Shown here: positions 59,528 to 64,000 of the stretch, in pieces
How positions within the stretch are numbered: the first letter of the stretch is position 1
Layout of the letters: each line of letters begins with the position of its first letter
From: Bacteroidota bacterium
Lineage (GTDB): Bacteria > Bacteroidota > Bacteroidia > UKL13-3
NCBI GenBank assembly: GCA_027484685.1
Contig: JAIXSO010000059.1
Coordinates: 1 to 64,000 of the forward strand
Length of the DNA: 64,000 bases
Direction: 5' to 3'
The notes under the pieces: generated by a model
What the model saw: only the letters and a program-made list of their open reading frames with translations
What the model was told of the DNA's origin: nothing
Databases searched by the model: none
Made by a program: the position numbers and the translations under genes

Positions 59528-62500
59528 ATGTATAAACGCATTTATTTATATTTAATTATTTTATTTTATTCAATAAAAATAAATGCGCAAGTGTGTTCTA
59601 TTCAAACCAACGACACCATTGTTTGCTTAGGAAATGCCTTAAATTTTAGTACCACATACACATCAGGGCTAACGCCCACTGCTTACGAATGGGATTACGG
59701 CAATGGTGTAAAAAGTACCCAAGGTGCTAATACTTATAATTACACTTCGGCAGGTGTTTTTATTCCAACTTTAAAAATTACTTTTTCTAATAATTCGCAA
59801 TGTTTTGCTACTGGTAAAGCTATTAAAGTTGTAGCATTGCCTAAAGCTTATTTCTCTATACTAAGCGATACTTTTCAATGCTTTAAATACAATGAGGTTT
59901 GTATAAAAGATTCGGCTACTCCAGGGAGCAATGGAAGTTTAATAACCAAGCGAACTTTTATTTGGGGTGATGGAATTTTTGAAACGCAGTTTGGTTTTGG
60001 CGATACACTTTGTCATAACTATAGATATACTGCTGGAGGTGTTTACTCTTTGGTTTTAGAGGTAACCGACTCAAATAATTGTTTTTCGCGTTTTGAACGT
60101 AAGAATGCCATTCGTATTTTACCTCAACTTGAAAAAATTAGCTTTTCAAGTGTGTTAAAAAGGTGTGATTCTACCCTCATGATTTTTTCAAATACTTCCG
60201 CCTTTCCATACAGTAAAGTGCAAAAATTTGTATGGGATTTTGGCGATGGAAAAAAAGACACCACATCGCAAAAGTGGGGCACTTTTAATTATTTATACGA
60301 TTTTATTGGTGATTATACTGCTAGGTTAATCATTACCGATAAATTTAATTGTACAGATACTGCCAATAAACTTTTACGCGCCACAAAAAAGGTAATGGAT
60401 ACCAAAGTAACTTTTATTCGTAATAGCCAATGTTATAATTTACAGCCTTTTTCAGTTATTTATAAAGATGCTGTTGAGCGTGATAGCATCATTTGGAAAG
60501 TTTATGATAGTAATAATAAAAGATTGGATTCGGTTTATAATTATGCATTTTTTAGTCCTTTAATATCATACGAGTGCGGTAAATACCGCATTACCATGGA
60601 TGCTTTTTACGATAATATTTGTAAAATGAGTATTGATACCAGTTTTGAAATATTTGGTCCGCATGCCATACTCACACCAAAAGGTATACCTGTAGTTAAC
60701 CAATACCAATGCAATACCAACGATACTGTGTTTTTTAGAAATCCAATACCAGAATATTCGTGTTTGAATAATAATATGGGTAATAATTGGTTTTGGGATT
60801 TTGGTGATGGATTTGCACCGCCTTGTACCACAGATACCAAAAAGGGGCAGAATTTAGGTATCAATTGTAGATACAGTAAAGATAAAGATAACGTAAAACA
60901 TAAGTTTAATAATATTGGTGAAAACTGTTATTTTGTTAAAATGTATATTGCCGATACTGTCCGCAATTGTTCACATGTAGATTCAACTAAAGTAGTGATA
61001 GGCAATGTAAGTGCTGCACCTGATTTACCCTCTAGAAGAGGTTTATATTATTATACCATGCCTCCCGGAAAAGAATTACCTCCTCAACATTGCTTTAGGA
61101 ATACGTTTGTTTTTAAGTTTGATGAAACTTTGCCAAGTTGCGGACGAGAACAAATATGGATTATGCCAGATTCTGCGGCACCCAAAAAAAATTGGCTTGG
61201 AGTTGACCCATGGATTGATAGTACCGAAATTGTGTATTACAACGTTGGCGATTCTTCAGGTTGGGTAACGGTAGGCTTAATGGTTAAAAATGGACCTTGT
61301 ATCGATACTTTTTGGTATCACCGTATGTTTAAAATTATGCCAATTAACCCAAGGTTTAATACTACATTCAATTCTAAGTGTTTTCCTTATGCAACAACAA
61401 TCACTTTTGCCGATTCACTCCAAGATAGCATAAAAAAAGTAGCGGTTAATATTTATAAAATTAATGAAAATCCTTATGAGGAAATTTTTGTAAAGTCATT
61501 TGTTCAAAATATTACCAAGCAAGATTCAATAATTCATGCTGTAAAATATACTTTTAATGAACCATATAGGTATAAAATTGATGCATTGTTAATTAATTCT
61601 GATGGTTGTGGTTCATCGTATTCCGAACGTTTAAATATTGGTTATTATCAAACTAAACCAACTACTAAAACAGTGGTTTGTGTAACCGACTCTGTAGTGT
61701 TTGCAGATGAATTTGAATATTATGGTCAAAAAAACAATAATTGGAAAAATGAAGCTAGGGCTAATGCTAATTTAGAAAGATTTTGGTGGAATTTTGGTGA
61801 TTCAGTGGGGTATCAATTTTTAGGGGTCAACCCAAAACATAAATACGATAGTGTTGAAAATTATAATGTCACTTTATTGGTTCAAGACAGTGTGGCCTGT
61901 ATTGATACCTTAAAGAATTTTTATAACATTAAAGTAGTTGATGTAAAAGCTGCCATTGAACCTATTACCAAAAGTTTGTTATGTGCCCCAAAAGCAATTA
62001 CCTTTAAAAGCAATTCTCACACCATCGATAAATCAGCTAAATATGGACAGAATCCTTTTGATGAAGTGAATAGTTGGTACTGGGATTTTGGCGATGGTAA
62101 AGTGGCAAGTATTTCAAGCAACCCAACCCACGATTATTCAGATAACGATAGTTATAATGTTGTTCTTAAAATTAGCACTTTGGCAGGTTGTGTTGATAGC
62201 ACTAGCATGCCTATTACAATTAAAGGGCCCAAACCTAGATACAATTTTGCCATGGGTGATACCTTTGGTTGTAGTCCTGTAAAATTAACTTTAAATAATA
62301 CCACCGGTAAACAATTATTAAACTGGCAATGGAAAGTAAATGGTCCCGCTAGTTTTGTGGTTTCAACCAATAAAGATTCTGCCACTCCTTTTGAGTTGGT
62401 TAAAGCAGGTATTTACCGAATTTTATTGTTAGGAACTGATTCCTTTATAAATGAAATAACAGGTCAAACTATTTATTGTACATCAATTTATCCTGATACC

Positions 62501-63349
62501 AATAGTTTAACTCAACGACCAATTTATGTAAGAGTGGAAAATAAACCAACTGTTAAATTAACTGGGCCTGATACTGTTTGTGTTAATAATCCTTTTTCAA
62601 TTTCTGCTACGGCCGATGCTGTTTACAAACAGTTTATTTGGCAAACAAACGATGGCTTTAATTCAGGCATCAAACCTTTTTCCGATTCTGTTTTTAACTA
62701 TGTTTTTAAAGATTCGGGTAATTATTTTATAAGATTAATTCCAATACCGAGTATAAATATTCAGTGTATTGATACAGCAATACATCAAATAGTAGCTGGA
62801 AAAGTAAATGCTAACTTCGACATTGATGCCACTCAATCGCTATTATTTTTGTTTAAAAATAAATCCAAATTTGCCAATGGTTTTGAGTGGGATTTTGGCG
62901 ACCCTGCTTCAGGAGCAGATAATCAATCGTTTTTAGAAAATCCAACGCATACTTATAAAAACTTAAACGACAGTTTTAAAGTATGCCTTGTTACCAACAC
63001 TTTTTCCAAGTGTTTTGATACCATTTGTAAATACATTTTACCTAAACCACATTTAATAAATATACCTAATGTATTTACACCAAATAACGATGGGGTAAAC
63101 GATGCTTTTGATATTGAGATTGTTGGTTATTCAATATATGATTTAGTAATATTTAACCGTTGGGGAACCAAGGTTTTTGAAGGAGATAAAGATGGCATTG
63201 CCAATGATGGCATTAATTGGAATGGTAAAAATTTCAATACTGGGGAGCTTAATACCAATGGTGTTTACTATTACTCATTTAAGTATAAACTTAATTACGA
63301 TGAGGTAGAAAAATACGTTCATGGAACAATAACTTTAATTAGAGAATAA
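59528..63349 (+). CDS. giant PKD-domain protein with CHU_C C terminus, paralogue 2
   Basis: A 1273-residue paralogue of 55703-59488, with the same order of modules and the same C terminus (NVFTPNNDGVNDAFDI... then KVFEGDKDGI...NDGINWNGK, ending GTITLIRE). Highly conserved phrases are shared, for example FAPPCTTDTK, DLPxRRGLYYYT and NTTGKQLLNWQWKVNGP; elsewhere identity is lower, so the copies have diverged well. The signal peptide ends about residue 20 (KINAQ). It is likely a surface-exposed cell adhesin. It is followed 5 bases later by a small NTF2-like gene on the same strand. Confidence 0.92.
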   Translation: MYKRIYLYLIILFYSIKINAQVCSIQTNDTIVCLGNALNFSTTYTSGLTPTAYEWDYGNGVKSTQGANTYNYTSAGVFIPTLKITFSNNSQCFATGKAIKVVALPKAYFSILSDTFQCFKYNEVCIKDSATPGSNGSLITKRTFIWGDGIFETQFGFGDTLCHNYRYTAGGVYSLVLEVTDSNNCFSRFERKNAIRILPQLEKISFSSVLKRCDSTLMIFSNTSAFPYSKVQKFVWDFGDGKKDTTSQKWGTFNYLYDFIGDYTARLIITDKFNCTDTANKLLRATKKVMDTKVTFIRNSQCYNLQPFSVIYKDAVERDSIIWKVYDSNNKRLDSVYNYAFFSPLISYECGKYRITMDAFYDNICKMSIDTSFEIFGPHAILTPKGIPVVNQYQCNTNDTVFFRNPIPEYSCLNNNMGNNWFWDFGDGFAPPCTTDTKKGQNLGINCRYSKDKDNVKHKFNNIGENCYFVKMYIADTVRNCSHVDSTKVVIGNVSAAPDLPSRRGLYYYTMPPGKELPPQHCFRNTFVFKFDETLPSCGREQIWIMPDSAAPKKNWLGVDPWIDSTEIVYYNVGDSSGWVTVGLMVKNGPCIDTFWYHRMFKIMPINPRFNTTFNSKCFPYATTITFADSLQDSIKKVAVNIYKINENPYEEIFVKSFVQNITKQDSIIHAVKYTFNEPYRYKIDALLINSDGCGSSYSERLNIGYYQTKPTTKTVVCVTDSVVFADEFEYYGQKNNNWKNEARANANLERFWWNFGDSVGYQFLGVNPKHKYDSVENYNVTLLVQDSVACIDTLKNFYNIKVVDVKAAIEPITKSLLCAPKAITFKSNSHTIDKSAKYGQNPFDEVNSWYWDFGDGKVASISSNPTHDYSDNDSYNVVLKISTLAGCVDSTSMPITIKGPKPRYNFAMGDTFGCSPVKLTLNNTTGKQLLNWQWKVNGPASFVVSTNKDSATPFELVKAGIYRILLLGTDSFINEITGQTIYCTSIYPDTNSLTQRPIYVRVENKPTVKLTGPDTVCVNNPFSISATADAVYKQFIWQTNDGFNSGIKPFSDSVFNYVFKDSGNYFIRLIPIPSINIQCIDTAIHQIVAGKVNANFDIDATQSLLFLFKNKSKFANGFEWDFGDPASGADNQSFLENPTHTYKNLNDSFKVCLVTNTFSKCFDTICKYILPKPHLINIPNVFTPNNDGVNDAFDIEIVGYSIYDLVIFNRWGTKVFEGDKDGIANDGINWNGKNFNTGELNTNGVYYYSFKYKLNYDEVEKYVHGTITLIRE

Positions 63350-63354
63350 TATAC

Positions 63355-63708
63355 ATGACAAACGAACAAATTGCTTTAAAATGGTTTGAAGCATTTAATG
63401 AACATAACCTTGAAAATTTGCTTTCGCTTTATAGCGATAACGCCCAACATTTTAGCCCAAAACTAAAAATTAGGCAACCCGAAACCAATGGTTTGATAAT
63501 TGGAAAAAATGCCTTAAGAGCTTGGTGGGCCGATGCTTTTGAACGATTACCCAATTTGCACTATAAAGTAACTTCGTTAACTGCTAATGAACAACGCGTT
63601 TTTATGGAATATATTAGGCAAGTGCCAATGGAAGATGATATGCTGGTAGCCGAAGTATTAGAAATTGATAAAGGTTTGATAATAGCCTCAAGGGTTTATC
63701 ATGGATAA
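63355..63708 (+). CDS. SnoaL/NTF2-like small protein
   Basis: A 117-residue cytoplasmic protein with the NTF2 fold pattern (MTNEQIALKWFEAFNEHNLENLLSLYSDNAQHFSP..., WWADAFERLPNLHYKVTSLTANEQRVFMEYIRQVP, ending ASRVYHG). Family members are ketosteroid-isomerase-like, SnoaL-like or simple ligand binders; no catalytic dyad can be assigned with certainty. It starts 5 bases after the paralogue-2 stop but its function is probably unrelated. Confidence 0.8.
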   Translation: MTNEQIALKWFEAFNEHNLENLLSLYSDNAQHFSPKLKIRQPETNGLIIGKNALRAWWADAFERLPNLHYKVTSLTANEQRVFMEYIRQVPMEDDMLVAEVLEIDKGLIIASRVYHG

Positions 63709-63728
63709 TTTTTTTTAAATTTGTGCCA

Positions 63729-64000
63729 ATGAAATTAAGGCTATGGTTTATACCTATTGTTATACTACTTTTAAGTAGCTGCCAAAAAAGGTATTGGTAC
63801 CGTTCGTTTGTATTTGGTGGTGGTAAAAATTTAGTACCCGTAAATGTTGTTATACAAAACGAAAGCCCAACACTGTTAACCGAAACTTTTGAAAAGGAAA
63901 TTTTAGCAGCATGCGAAAAACAATTGCTTAAAAAAGGGTACAAAGCCACTGCTAAAAAAGCTATTTTTCAGTTTACATTGGTTATTAAAGTAGAAAAATT
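63729..64000 (+). CDS. lipoprotein, 3' end cut by the window
   Basis: ATG 63729 starts MKLRLWFIPIVILLLSSCQKR, lipobox LSSC with Cys18, so the product is lipidated. Ninety residues are visible; the mature part includes GGGKNLVPVNVVIQNESP and EILAACEKQLLKKGYKATAKKA. The frame stays open to the window end. Not recognised. Confidence 0.7.
   Translation, partial: MKLRLWFIPIVILLLSSCQKRYWYRSFVFGGGKNLVPVNVVIQNESPTLLTETFEKEILAACEKQLLKKGYKATAKKAIFQFTLVIKVEK

Overview
This 64 kb window is AT-rich DNA from a member of the Bacteroidota that carries a type IX secretion system (T9SS). The evidence is internal. There are many C-terminal T9SS sorting domains (type A at 19225-20241, 22699-24102, 37140-41066 and 43325-44224; CHU_C/type B gliding-motility domains at 55703-59488 and 59528-63349). 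There are also TonB-dependent receptors with an N-terminal carboxypeptidase-regulatory-like domain, a DUF4249 lipoprotein next to one receptor, many short lipoproteins, and -7 promoter boxes of the Bacteroidota type (TAnnTTTG). No genus can be named from the sequence alone. I saw no rRNA, CRISPR array, transposase or phage genes.

Layout. 1-4112: a lipoprotein, prfA, a modular lipoprotein and purN. 4162-6442: a tightly overlapping three-gene cassette (TIGR04255-like protein, small beta-rich protein, ComEC-type metallo-beta-lactamase hydrolase) set between housekeeping genes; it is the best candidate for an undescribed, possibly conflict-related, system. 6450-14345: minus-strand genes for a GT87-like membrane glycosyltransferase, RDD protein, YifB/ComM ATPase, SET-domain protein, uridine kinase and a very large outer-membrane protein (degenerate peptidase, beta-propeller, barrel). 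14346-21115: an accessory block bounded by two copies of a dispersed repeat. It holds four small lipoproteins, a GH16-like glycanase and an S74-chaperone protein. Two of the lipoprotein genes sit behind 75-bp relics of the 3' end of a glycanase-type gene. 21116-28699: a sigma-54 response regulator, a secreted esterase between repeats, a DUF4249/TonB receptor pair and a MarR-like regulator followed by a decayed HEAT-repeat gene.

29371-33931: nrnA-like phosphoesterase and four consecutive FKBP-type isomerases. 33996-41066: a TonB receptor and a 1308-residue T9SS protein. Each is preceded by five direct repeats of a TAACmTT-like heptamer at exact 11-bp spacing, placed at the same distance from a -7 box; this looks like a PhoB/PhoP-type operator and suggests a shared regulon, perhaps phosphate starvation. 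41210-46613: prmA, a frameshifted YcxB-like gene, a lipoprotein with a T9SS domain between two 203-bp repeats, an RluA-family pseudouridine synthase and a lytic transglycosylase. 46695-53732: Crp/Fnr regulator, M61 peptidase, LolA-like protein, TPR-like protein, amino-acid permease, LutB-like iron-sulfur protein and tRNA-Cys. 54013-64000: three small lipoproteins with redox or heme-like motifs, two giant paralogous PKD/CHU_C adhesin-like proteins, an NTF2-like protein and a lipoprotein cut by the window edge.

All functions are assigned by reading motifs and by remembered family features. No database search was run.
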